DNA from: Clostridiales bacterium
Lineage (GTDB): Bacteria > Bacillota > Clostridia > Oscillospirales > CAG-272
Assembly (NCBI GenBank): GCA_003150035.1
Contig: QALR01000014.1
Location: 27,904 to 43,069, forward strand
Direction: 5' to 3'
Length of the DNA: 15,166 nt
Part shown: one piece after another, positions 7,378 through 14,559 of the stretch
Layout: each line of letters begins with the position of its first letter
How positions within the stretch are numbered: position 1 is the stretch's first letter
Program-made: the position numbers and the translations under genes
Notes under the pieces: generated by a model
Seen by the model: only the letters and a program-made list of their open reading frames with translations
Database searches by the model: none
Told to the model about the DNA's origin: nothing

Positions 7378-8991
7378 ATGGCAAAAAATATAGATAAATC
7401 CATACAAAACACAGCACAAACAGCAAAACGGCCATCTGATAAAAGAAATCTTAAATACGGCACGCTTTCTATTGTCATAACGGTTATCGTCATCGTTCTT
7501 GCTTTGGTGATAAACGGAATCGCGACCTCGCTTTCCTCCGTTTACGGATGGTATACAGATATGACCGCTTCCGGCATTTTCTCACTCTCCGACGCCTTCC
7601 GCGAAAAAATGACCGAACTTCTTGAGCCGGAAGAAGGGGGCGAGCCTGTTTATCTCAACATTGTTCTCATGGCGGAGGAGGACTATTTCAGTAGCATGAA
7701 CTCGCTTACCAACATGGTTTATCAAACGCTCAAGGAGCTGACGGCGGAATATGACAACATCGAGCTTATCGCCTACAATACAACTGTTCATCCCGAGCTT
7801 GCCGAAAAATACGAAATGACATCGCTCGATAGAGTGCAGCTCTCCGATGTGGTGATTGAGCTTGCCGACGAAAACCATAACGCTTTAGGAAATGTTCCTG
7901 CGAAAAAGTATTCCATCGAGTCCTTCTTTACGGCGGACTCCTCAAGCGGCAGCTATATCGGCTACAATGCAGAGGCAAGGCTTCTCTCCGCAGTAGCTCA
8001 GCTTACCGGTCAGTCGGAAAAGCCTGTAGCCTATTATTTGCAGGGACATGGGGAACCGACACTCGAGGAAGCTTCGGATTGGCAAGAGGTTTTGGAGCTT
8101 GCCGGCTTTGAAATTCAAGAGATCAACCTTGCTACGGAGGATTTTCCTGTTCCCGAGGATGGAGACTGCGGTGATAACATTGTCATCATCAACAGTCCGA
8201 AATATGACCTTTTGTCAACACAGGAAATTTCAGAGGTAAAAAAAATCCGAACCTTCCTTGGCACGAACTACGGAAACATGATTGTCGTAGAAGACTCCTC
8301 GTCGCCAAGATTGCCGGCGCTTGAAGGACTCCTCTCCGAATGGGGGCTCGGTTACGGCGGCTCTGTTACCGACGATCAGCACTCCGTTTCCTCATCCGGC
8401 ACGGCGAAAGTCATTGTCGATTACGCCCAGACCTATGATCCAAGTGCGAGCTCGCCGTCCATGGCAACCCAGATTCTGAGCAGAACCTTCGGAGGAGAGG
8501 ACCCGGGCAATACCACAACCATTTTCGGAACGCCCAAAGAGGTCCTCATCCTTGATAATTCACAAATCGTTCAGGGCATGAACGGCTCTGCCTCCTCTTT
8601 TTCTCTTCTTAAAACGTACGATACCGCTCGCACCAGGACAACGGACGGGGAAACTATTACCGGCTCTGCCACTATGCTCGGTGTATCGAGGATGGTTTGG
8701 GAGCTGAATTCCAATGAAGTCAGCTTCGTTGTCGCGCTCGGGTCCTCGGATTTTCTTTCCAGTGAATACGAAGGTTCCTGCGCCAACAGAAGCATCATGT
8801 ACGCGCTTCTGAATCTCATGTGGGACAATGTCATGACCTTTGAGGGAATCGATTATAAAGCGTTTGACACCTCCTCGCTTACCGTACCGACCTCTGCGGC
8901 AACCGCATGGACAGTGGTGTGTGTTGTGGTTATTCCGGTACTTGTGGCGGGGCTTGGAGCCTATGTTTATATAAGGAGACGCCATTCATGA
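7378..8991 (+). CDS. GldG-like ABC transporter auxiliary protein
   Basis: This 537-residue protein has an N-terminal membrane segment (about 28-48), a large extracytoplasmic domain and a second hydrophobic segment near the C-terminus (about 507-531) ending in RRRHS. After the first helix comes DMTASGIFSLS (61-71), the usual opening of GldG-like proteins, and GHGE (223-226), the family hallmark in the IFT52/ABC-auxiliary domain. In Bacteroidota, GldG works with GldA and GldF in gliding and secretion. In Clostridia the same trio occurs without gliding and its job is unsettled. The ATG at 7378 has AGGAGG nine bases upstream; a GTG seven codons earlier overlaps the permease end and has no such site. 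Its stop overlaps the next start as ATGA, implying translational coupling. Confidence 0.9.
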   Translation: MAKNIDKSIQNTAQTAKRPSDKRNLKYGTLSIVITVIVIVLALVINGIATSLSSVYGWYTDMTASGIFSLSDAFREKMTELLEPEEGGEPVYLNIVLMAEEDYFSSMNSLTNMVYQTLKELTAEYDNIELIAYNTTVHPELAEKYEMTSLDRVQLSDVVIELADENHNALGNVPAKKYSIESFFTADSSSGSYIGYNAEARLLSAVAQLTGQSEKPVAYYLQGHGEPTLEEASDWQEVLELAGFEIQEINLATEDFPVPEDGDCGDNIVIINSPKYDLLSTQEISEVKKIRTFLGTNYGNMIVVEDSSSPRLPALEGLLSEWGLGYGGSVTDDQHSVSSSGTAKVIVDYAQTYDPSASSPSMATQILSRTFGGEDPGNTTTIFGTPKEVLILDNSQIVQGMNGSASSFSLLKTYDTARTRTTDGETITGSATMLGVSRMVWELNSNEVSFVVALGSSDFLSSEYEGSCANRSIMYALLNLMWDNVMTFEGIDYKAFDTSSLTVPTSAATAWTVVCVVVIPVLVAGLGAYVYIRRRHS

Positions 8992-11192
8992 AAACATTTT
9001 GGCAAAAAATCAAAGCGCTTTTTACAAAGAGCGACGTAGAAAAAACGTCGCTCCAAAAAACCGCAAAAATATCCATTCTGCTTGGTGGGATTGTGCTGGT
9101 CTGCGTGATTGTCTATTTTGCAGCTATTGCGCCTCTGCTCGAAGCCGAAACCAATTATGTCCCCGAGCTATACGAAGGTGAAGTCTATAACAACGGCATC
9201 ATCTATATTTTGCGTCAGTATGAACGCTCGGAAATTCAGTCTATTGAGATCAAAAACGAAACCGAACATTACAAGCTCATCGCTTATGGAGAGGAAGACA
9301 ATATTTTATTCTATATCGACGGGAACGAACACATTCAGCTTTCCTACGAGAATGTAGCAAGCCTGCTCGGCGATGTCAGAGTCCTCGCGACCAATTCCCC
9401 TGCCGGGCAGGATCGCGCGAACGAAATGGCGACGGAAGAAGATCTGCAGCACTATGGGCTCGATGCGGCGTCGGATCCTTCTTGGTTTGAGGTGACGCTG
9501 ACCGATGGGACTTCCTACCGGATCTACATCGGGAACGAGCTTGCCACCTCCAGCGGATATTATGTCATGCTTGACGGACGGAAAAACGTTGTGACCAACG
9601 AAGACGGTTCCACGACCGAATATGACATCGTTTATGTGCTGCAATCAAGGCTCGGCAGCACGGTTCTTGCCGAGAGTGCTTTTCTTGTTGCGCCTCAGAT
9701 TGCACCGTCATACGGAAATACCATTTATAACGCATCCAATTTCGCCATTATGAGGGATACGGGGGGAGATGAGCGAGAACTTATTGTTCAGGTAGGTCTT
9801 GCCGATGATGCAGGGGTTTCTGCATCCAGCATGCTTTATCAAATGCTTTATCCCAGCGCCTATATGATCAATTCGACCGCCTACGAAGATGTGCTTTATG
9901 CGCTTTCCAGCATTACGGCAGACAGTATTGTCGCATATGGAGAATCGATTTATACACCTGAGGTGTATGAAAAATATGGGCTTGATATCGACAAAGAGCG
10001 GATTGAAAACATGACGGACGGAAACCACGTGCTTTTGCTGTACAACTGCGCCGATCCGGAAGCGGAGGATTATGATGAACAGGCAACTATCCTCTACTTC
10101 AGCAAGAAATTTACCGACCTCGATGGATTGGACTATTACTATGTATATGCCCCCGATCTTGAGGTCATTGGCAAGGTCAGCGCAGAAACCTTTGCTTTTA
10201 TCGAATGGGGTGTCGAGAATTTCACAAATCCTTTTCTGTATTATGAATATTTTACAAGCGTAGAATATTTTGAACTCATTTCAGAACGCGATGGAATCGA
10301 TTTGCGCTTTACACTTTCGGGAAAAGAGAGAAATCGTCATGCCGATGTGACAACGGCTGGAGACAATGGGGTAATCGTTTACAGAGAAACGGCGGAGGGT
10401 GCATCCATTCCGCTAGTTTATGATGTTTCTTATCGCTTCATCGGCAGCGGCAGCAGCGCTTCGATTCAGTATGAGGGAGAGTTTGAAAATTTCCGCAATC
10501 TCTATTATGTACTCATTACAAGACAGCTTGCACTCTATGCAGAAATCGATGAGGAAATGACAAGTGTAGACTCCGAGCCGTCTCGGATTGTTCGTGTTAA
10601 AACATTGCCTAAGGATCATCCGATTTCCTACAATCAATACAATGAAAACGGTGTGGCAATCGCCATGCTCCGTGATCAGGGCGGGAACATCCTGTGTCAC
10701 AATGTTGTTGTAACTACCACCTTATCAGACGGTTCCACAAGAGAAATAACCTACAACACTGCCTATTACGATGAAGAAGCCGGGCGGTTTTTCCTAAAGT
10801 CGGTTGATACCAACGATGGAATGGAAAAGCCCAGCAGCTTTGAGGACGATGGAGACGGACTTGTTAAAGTAACGGTTTATCTGCCGGAAAATACTCGCGG
10901 TGAGTATGAGGAAACTCTTTATGAATATGAAATTTACGATATGTACGACGAATACACCGATATTGACGGAAATGTCGTAAGGCAGCTTAATCCAACCTAT
11001 ATGTACGTGATTCCAACGATCACGACCAACTCCTATCGGATTACGCCGGATGGCGAAAGAGAGCTTTTGGATACGGAAGTAAGCCGGGCGCAAGAGGGCG
11101 TATATATTCGAACCGCTACCATTGACAAGCTATTTTCAGATGCAAACAAACTTCTCGCGGGAGAGGAAATCGACACCATGGGCGTCAACTGA
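8988..11192 (+). CDS. DUF4340-domain-like membrane-anchored protein
   Basis: This 734-residue protein has a basic N-terminus, one membrane helix (about 28-50) and then a long acidic, Tyr-rich extracytoplasmic region. Two stretches share the DUF4340-type pattern of a YGLD motif (156-159 and 330-333) followed by beta strands: first VTLTDGTSYRIYIGN, then VLLLYNCADPE and YYYVYAP. This suggests a duplicated fold. The last 300 residues are beta-rich and unassigned. The ATG at 8988 overlaps the preceding TGA and has AAGGAG nine bases upstream. The protein is the last gene of the ABC operon and is followed by a strong terminator. It is likely an outer-face partner of the GldG-like subunit; that role is inferred from context and the reaction, if any, is unknown. 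Confidence 0.85.
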   Translation: MKTFWQKIKALFTKSDVEKTSLQKTAKISILLGGIVLVCVIVYFAAIAPLLEAETNYVPELYEGEVYNNGIIYILRQYERSEIQSIEIKNETEHYKLIAYGEEDNILFYIDGNEHIQLSYENVASLLGDVRVLATNSPAGQDRANEMATEEDLQHYGLDAASDPSWFEVTLTDGTSYRIYIGNELATSSGYYVMLDGRKNVVTNEDGSTTEYDIVYVLQSRLGSTVLAESAFLVAPQIAPSYGNTIYNASNFAIMRDTGGDERELIVQVGLADDAGVSASSMLYQMLYPSAYMINSTAYEDVLYALSSITADSIVAYGESIYTPEVYEKYGLDIDKERIENMTDGNHVLLLYNCADPEAEDYDEQATILYFSKKFTDLDGLDYYYVYAPDLEVIGKVSAETFAFIEWGVENFTNPFLYYEYFTSVEYFELISERDGIDLRFTLSGKERNRHADVTTAGDNGVIVYRETAEGASIPLVYDVSYRFIGSGSSASIQYEGEFENFRNLYYVLITRQLALYAEIDEEMTSVDSEPSRIVRVKTLPKDHPISYNQYNENGVAIAMLRDQGGNILCHNVVVTTTLSDGSTREITYNTAYYDEEAGRFFLKSVDTNDGMEKPSSFEDDGDGLVKVTVYLPENTRGEYEETLYEYEIYDMYDEYTDIDGNVVRQLNPTYMYVIPTITTNSYRITPDGERELLDTEVSRAQEGVYIRTATIDKLFSDANKLLAGEEIDTMGVN

Positions 11193-11193
11193 A

Positions 11194-11237
11194 CAAAAAA
11201 AGAACGGGGATTTCATTAAAATCCCCGTTCTTTTTTT
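11194..11237. terminator. Bidirectional terminator between the ABC operon and rhaM
   Basis: A 13-bp stem, AGAACGGGGATTT (11201-11213) with AAATCCCCGTTCT (11219-11231), has a 5-base loop. Six A's lie to the left and a run of seven T's (11231-11237) to the right, so it can terminate both converging transcripts. Confidence 0.93.
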
Positions 11238-11239
11238 AA

Positions 11240-11566
11240 TTACCCTTTTTCCCCTTCAAATAAAAACACCTGCGTCATTCTCGGCTGAGCGCCCGTGACC
11301 GGATCGGGTTCCATACGCATAACGTCTTTCATATATTCATCCCATCTCTTCACGATCGGGCTCTCCGCCTGAACGCGCGACGCCATCTCGATGCTGTCAC
11401 ATTCATAATATCCGAACAGCTCGTTTCCGCTGTTCCAGATTGTATAATTCCGGATACCCGCCGAGGCCAGAACTTCTTTCATTTCCGGCCAAAGATTCTC
11501 ATGTCTGCGCTTGTACTCCTCCAACATGCCGGGCAGAAGCTGCGCTCTCCATGCATAGCGTTCCAT
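11240..11566 (-). CDS. rhaM: L-rhamnose mutarotase
   Basis: This 108-residue protein matches the RhaM/RhaU (YiiL) family, which interconverts alpha and beta anomers of L-rhamnose in the cytoplasm so that rhamnose isomerase can use it. Visible features are HENLWPEM with the likely catalytic His22, RNYTIWNSGNELFGYYE (39-55) matching the family's sugar-pocket strand, W75 in KRWDEYM, and the conserved tail DVMRMEPDP. The length is close to the usual 104. The ATG at 11566 was chosen because AGAGGTG lies six bases upstream; the GTG three codons earlier is part of that binding site. It has its own promoter and converges on the ABC operon. No other rhamnose catabolic genes (rhaA, rhaB, rhaD) are in the window. 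Confidence 0.9.
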   Translation of the reverse strand: MERYAWRAQLLPGMLEEYKRRHENLWPEMKEVLASAGIRNYTIWNSGNELFGYYECDSIEMASRVQAESPIVKRWDEYMKDVMRMEPDPVTGAQPRMTQVFLFEGEKG

Positions 11567-11595
11567 TTTTCTCACCTCTGTTTTAGGATAGATAG

Positions 11596-11624
11596 ATTAT
11601 AGAACAAAACCTTGGCCAAGTCAA
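11596..11624 (-). promoter_or_regulatory. Promoter of rhaM, with an embedded palindrome
   Basis: On the minus strand TTGACT (11624-11619) and TATAAT (11601-11596) are separated by 17 bases. The perfect palindrome CTTGGCCAAG (11611-11620) overlaps the inner edge of the -35 box and the spacer, a position where a repressor could act. Confidence 0.85.
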
Positions 11625-11660
11625 GAAAAAAGCATTTTTCAAATAAATAAACGTGTAGGC

Positions 11661-11689
11661 TTGTATTCCGGGGAATTCTATGATAGAAT
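11661..11689 (+). promoter_or_regulatory. Promoter of the alpha/beta hydrolase with overlapping palindromic operator candidate
   Basis: TTGTAT (11661-11666) and TAGAAT (11684-11689) are 17 bases apart, with an extended -10 TG at 11681-11682. The perfect 15-base palindrome ATTCTAT-G-ATAGAAT (11675-11689) covers the whole -10 box. A further half-site, ATTCTATC, lies at 11709-11716. A transcription factor binding this palindrome would block the promoter. Confidence 0.7.
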
Positions 11690-11739
11690 AAAGTCAAAAT
11701 TTCATCTGATTCTATCAATTTGTCAGGGGGAACTTTATT

Positions 11740-12576
11740 ATGACGACCGAAACCACTATCCAAACCGTAAACCTCATAGAGGGAAAGCCCAATGTAACCC
11801 TTACCTCCTATATAGCCGGCACTTCTCCGGAACTGCCCTTCAGCGAAAAAAGAAAGGCCATCCTCATCATTCCGGGCGGTGCTTATGCCTTCTGCTCTGA
11901 TAGGGAGGCCGATCCCATTGCCCACGTTTACCTTGCCGCCGGCTTTAACGCTTTTGTTCTGCGTTATTCTGTTTACAGGACAGGCGATCCCGTATGGCCG
12001 AGCCCGCTTGTCGATGCCAGTGCTGCGATGAAATATATCCGTGATCATGCGGAAGAGCTGCATGTAGATCCGGATTATGTTTTCGTCATCGGATTTTCTG
12101 CCGGCGGACATCTGGCAGCAGCTCTCGGCACACTTTGGGATAACGACGAAATCGAAAAACAGCTCGGCTTTTCCAAAGGCTACAACCGTCCGACAGGAAT
12201 GATTCTTTCTTATGCGGTCCTTTCCGGATTGGAATATGCACACCGCGGTTCCATCGATAATATCCTGAGAGACAGGAAAGACGATACCCAGGCAAGAGAG
12301 GCCGTATCCCTCGAGCTTCAGGTATCAGAAAAAACCTGCCCGGCCTTTCTTTGGTCTACCGTCACCGACACAACAGTTCCAGTCCAGAACTCTCTGCTCT
12401 TTGCCAAAGCTCTTTCCGATTACAAAATTCCTTACGAAATGCACCTGTTCCCGGAAGGCGGACACGGCGCGTCGCTAGGCAATGCCATCGTCGGGTGTCA
12501 TCTGCCCGGGATTGCGCCCTGGGTGCCCGATTCTGTGCGTTGGATGAATTCCATCCGTGTGACAAAAGACTCATAA
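11740..12576 (+). CDS. Alpha/beta hydrolase, probable carbohydrate esterase type
   Basis: This 278-residue alpha/beta hydrolase resembles the COG0657 acetylesterase/BD-FAE group. It shows the oxyanion-hole strand ILIIPGGAYAF (41-51), the nucleophile elbow GFSAGGHLA with Ser120, an acid in TVTDTTVPV (Asp210) and the catalytic His242 in PEGGHGAS. No signal peptide is present, so it probably acts in the cytoplasm, for example removing acetyl groups from imported oligosaccharides; that substrate is inferred from the family and from the neighbouring rhamnose mutarotase. The start is ATG at 11740 with AGGGGG nine bases upstream. Promoter and operator-like palindrome lie in the intergenic region shared with rhaM. 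The TIM-barrel gene begins 114 bases after its stop and is likely co-transcribed. Confidence 0.9.
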   Translation: MTTETTIQTVNLIEGKPNVTLTSYIAGTSPELPFSEKRKAILIIPGGAYAFCSDREADPIAHVYLAAGFNAFVLRYSVYRTGDPVWPSPLVDASAAMKYIRDHAEELHVDPDYVFVIGFSAGGHLAAALGTLWDNDEIEKQLGFSKGYNRPTGMILSYAVLSGLEYAHRGSIDNILRDRKDDTQAREAVSLELQVSEKTCPAFLWSTVTDTTVPVQNSLLFAKALSDYKIPYEMHLFPEGGHGASLGNAIVGCHLPGIAPWVPDSVRWMNSIRVTKDS

Positions 12577-12690
12577 ACATCCGCGCGGCAACAAGCCCGC
12601 CGCGGGCGCAGGGAATCCCGTCCATATCCATTTTTGGAAGCTCCTCGAAGCAAGCTCATAGCGCTTCTTTTGCGCGGTAAGGGAGGCAGT

Positions 12691-13551
12691 ATGAAAGAAA
12701 TCCTTTCTGAAAATTCATCACAGAACACGCATATATGCGGACCAGTGCCTGTCCGCGAAAACAAAACACAAACCGACTTCTCCATCCAGAAAGAACGATA
12801 TCCTGCCGGCATGACAAGCGTTACCTTCCGTGAAAAAAGCATTTCCGAAATTGCCGATATCGCACATGCCGCCGGACTTTCTCTTATCGAATGGGGAGCC
12901 GATCGTCATATCCTGCCAGGCGATCGGAACGCGGTTAAAGAAGCACTTTCCTGCATGGAACGGTATGGTCTTTCCTGCTTTTCCTATGGTTCTTATTATC
13001 GCATCGGGGATGGAGAGCCCGATACATTTCGGACGATTTGCGAAACAGCAAAAGCTCTCGGCGCTCATGTGGTTCGGACATGGCTTGGCAGAAAGCCCAG
13101 TTCACAGCTTTCGGAAGAGGAACGACTTTTTCTTCTGAAGCAGACGAAAATAATGGCGGGGATAGCCGCGGCACACGGACTGATCCTTGCCTTTGAGTTT
13201 CATGGCGGAACGCTCAACGACAACGGAAAATCGGCGGCAGAATTCCTTACAGAATGTGAGATGGACAATGTCAAAACCTATTGGCAGCCGCTCGCTTTCG
13301 GAGACAGCGAAGCGAATCTGCGCGCTGTTCTGCCGTGGCTTTGTACCGTCCACGTTTTTCATTGGGATACAGAGAATCGGCGCTATCCTCTCTCGCTCGC
13401 AGAAGCAGCCTGGCGCGGCTACGCGGAAATCGTCAGAGCGGCGAACAACCTGCCTTGCCCTCTTCCGTTTCTTCTGGAATTTGTGCCGGGAGACAGCGAC
13501 GAACAGTTTCTTGCAGACGCCAAAGTGTTAGAAGACATCCTGCATGGATAA
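12691..13551 (+). CDS. Xylose isomerase-like TIM-barrel protein (sugar phosphate isomerase/epimerase family)
   Basis: This 286-residue protein has the AP-endonuclease-2/xylose-isomerase-like barrel. Strand 1 is GMTSVTFREKSISEI (40-54), followed by SLIEWGADRHILPGD (64-78). Likely metal or catalytic residues are Glu169 in LAFEFHGGT, His221 and His224 in VHVFHWD, and Glu263 in FLLEFVPGDS. Family members isomerise or epimerise sugars or act on related cyclic polyols; the substrate here is unknown. The ATG at 12691 has AAGGGAGG four bases upstream, giving a 40-residue N-terminal extension before strand 1 that most family members lack. An internal ATG at residue 41 has no good binding site. The gene sits downstream of the alpha/beta hydrolase and probably belongs to the same sugar-use transcript. 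Confidence 0.88.
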   Translation: MKEILSENSSQNTHICGPVPVRENKTQTDFSIQKERYPAGMTSVTFREKSISEIADIAHAAGLSLIEWGADRHILPGDRNAVKEALSCMERYGLSCFSYGSYYRIGDGEPDTFRTICETAKALGAHVVRTWLGRKPSSQLSEEERLFLLKQTKIMAGIAAAHGLILAFEFHGGTLNDNGKSAAEFLTECEMDNVKTYWQPLAFGDSEANLRAVLPWLCTVHVFHWDTENRRYPLSLAEAAWRGYAEIVRAANNLPCPLPFLLEFVPGDSDEQFLADAKVLEDILHG

Positions 13552-13861
13552 AAACACTTTTTTCCCTTTTGGAAAGGGAAAAATGATGTTCTTTTCTCTT
13601 TATGGAGAAAAGAACCAAAAGATTTACCAAGACTCCCGCCTTGGACTCCCATCCAGCGGGTGAAAGCCATATCCACACGGCTTCTTCTTTTTTTCCGCAA
13701 AGAAAGAGAACAGAAACCTGTACTTTCCTCAAAAAAGCATCCCCTTGTGGCACCTGCGATAAAGCAGGTGCCCAAAGCGGTTTCAAGAACAAAATTACAA
13801 AATGATTGGTTGTCGGATGCGGACGAATTACAGTAAATAAATTCAAAAAGAGGTTACTGTA
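13552..13861. repeat. Noncoding, hairpin-rich intergenic stretch
   Basis: I see no convincing gene here. Three strong inverted repeats stand out: TTTTTCCCTTT with AAAGGGAAAAA near 13558-13582; GTTCTTTTCTC (13588-13598) with GAGAAAAGAAC (13605-13615); and GGCACCTGC (13749-13757) with GCAGGTGCC (13764-13772). Short reading frames on both strands lack ribosome binding sites and look accidental. The density of palindromes suggests a dispersed repeat or remnant of a small mobile element marking the junction with the accessory region to the right. That is inference; the copies would have to be found elsewhere in the genome. Confidence 0.5.
13664..13694 (+). terminator. Possible terminator downstream of the TIM-barrel gene
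   Basis: AAGCC (13664-13668) pairs with GGCTT (13679-13683) across a 10-base loop and is followed by CTTC and seven T's (13688-13694). The stem is short, so efficiency is uncertain. Confidence 0.35.
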
Positions 13862-13863
13862 AT
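13827..13863 (+). promoter_or_regulatory. Inverted repeat enclosing the tnpV ribosome binding site and start codon
   Basis: Perfect 10-base arms ATTACAGTAA (13827-13836) and TTACTGTAAT (13854-13863) are separated by 17 bases. The loop carries the AGAGG binding site and the right arm contains the A and T of the ATG at 13862. In RNA this hairpin would bury the start codon; as DNA it could be an operator. Confidence 0.6.
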
Positions 13864-14296
13864 GAAGAACACAAATAAAAAGAACAACGCAAGCATAAAC
13901 ATTGATGACATTTTCGGACACGACCGCAAGGAACTTGACAATTGCTTTGAGATCTGCTATACCGAACATGACGGTCTGCTCTACCCCGACTTCGTTCTGC
14001 CGAAGCAAACACATTTCTCTATCGGTAAATACGGAAGTTTACGCCTTGCATTCATAAAGGAACATCGGAAAGGCACCTACACCACACTTTTGACGCGGTG
14101 TCGTTTGAATGCATATCTCCATGACGTCGACATCACGGCGAAGGAAAAGGTGCGGTTAATCACCGCTCAGCTCGCCAAATCTCGTAGTATTGATGAAAAG
14201 TTGAAAGCTACCGATCTGCTTGAATGGGTGGTGCAGATGAATTCCTGTAAGCTTGCTGCTGAGGAAATCGTTATGAGTGAGGTCATCTACCGATAA
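13862..14296 (+). CDS. tnpV: TnpV-family transposon-encoded protein
   Basis: This 144-residue protein matches the TnpV family, small proteins first known from the clostridial transposon Tn4451 and found on many integrative elements of Firmicutes; their function is not established. The matching core is residues 46-144: a leucine/proline entry (LPKQTHFSIGKYGSLRLAFIKE), then HRKGTYTTLLTRCRLNAYLHDVD, an amphipathic helix, LLEWVVQMN and a terminal AAEEIVMSEVIY. The first 20 residues are Lys/Asn-rich and variable. The start is ATG at 13862 with AGAGG nine bases upstream, inside an inverted repeat. No recombinase or transposase gene accompanies it in the window, so it is either the edge of a larger element that continues to the right or a remnant. 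Confidence 0.87.
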   Translation: MKNTNKKNNASINIDDIFGHDRKELDNCFEICYTEHDGLLYPDFVLPKQTHFSIGKYGSLRLAFIKEHRKGTYTTLLTRCRLNAYLHDVDITAKEKVRLITAQLAKSRSIDEKLKATDLLEWVVQMNSCKLAAEEIVMSEVIYR

Positions 14297-14415
14297 AAAA
14301 CCGGGCGCTGTCTTAACAAGTAAACGAATCATTAGACTCTTGCCTGCTGACAGCGACCTTGAGCGAAGTGAAAAACATTGAAGTCAACCGCACAAATAAG
14401 CGCTCTGATAAACAC

Positions 14416-14450
14416 AGCCGCCCGATCGTGAAAAGACGGGTGGCTTTTGT
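14416..14450 (+). terminator. Rho-independent terminator downstream of tnpV
   Basis: A nine-pair stem, AGCCGCCCG (14416-14424) with CGGGTGGCT (14437-14445) including one G-T pair, has a 12-base loop and is followed by TTTTGTT. It lies about 120 bases after the tnpV stop. The intervening 14297-14415 also has a small inverted repeat, CGCTGTC (14306-14312) with GACAGCG (14349-14355), and no gene that I can support. Confidence 0.75.
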
Positions 14451-14559
14451 TATAAAAGACCTCTCTTTTGTATGAGTACATCAGTTTTCATTCCAGCTTC
14501 ACATTCGTCAGGCTTTCCATTCTCCCCGTAAGTGCGAAATTCTCACATTACCGTGATTT

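Noticed and set aside
11572..12243. 223-codon minus-strand frame opposite the alpha/beta hydrolase
   Set aside because: It is antisense to a gene with a complete catalytic triad and crosses the rhaM promoter.
13556..13583. The TTTTTCCCTTT / AAAGGGAAAAA hairpin as a terminator
   Set aside because: The T run is on the 5' side of the stem and no T run follows on either strand, so it lacks terminator form.
13588..13772. The palindromic stretch as a CRISPR array
   Set aside because: The inverted repeats differ from one another and there is no regularly spaced direct repeat.
13433..14014. 193-codon minus-strand frame spanning the end of the TIM-barrel gene, the palindromic stretch and the start of tnpV
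   Set aside because: It overlaps two supported genes, has no binding site, and its translation reflects the repeats.
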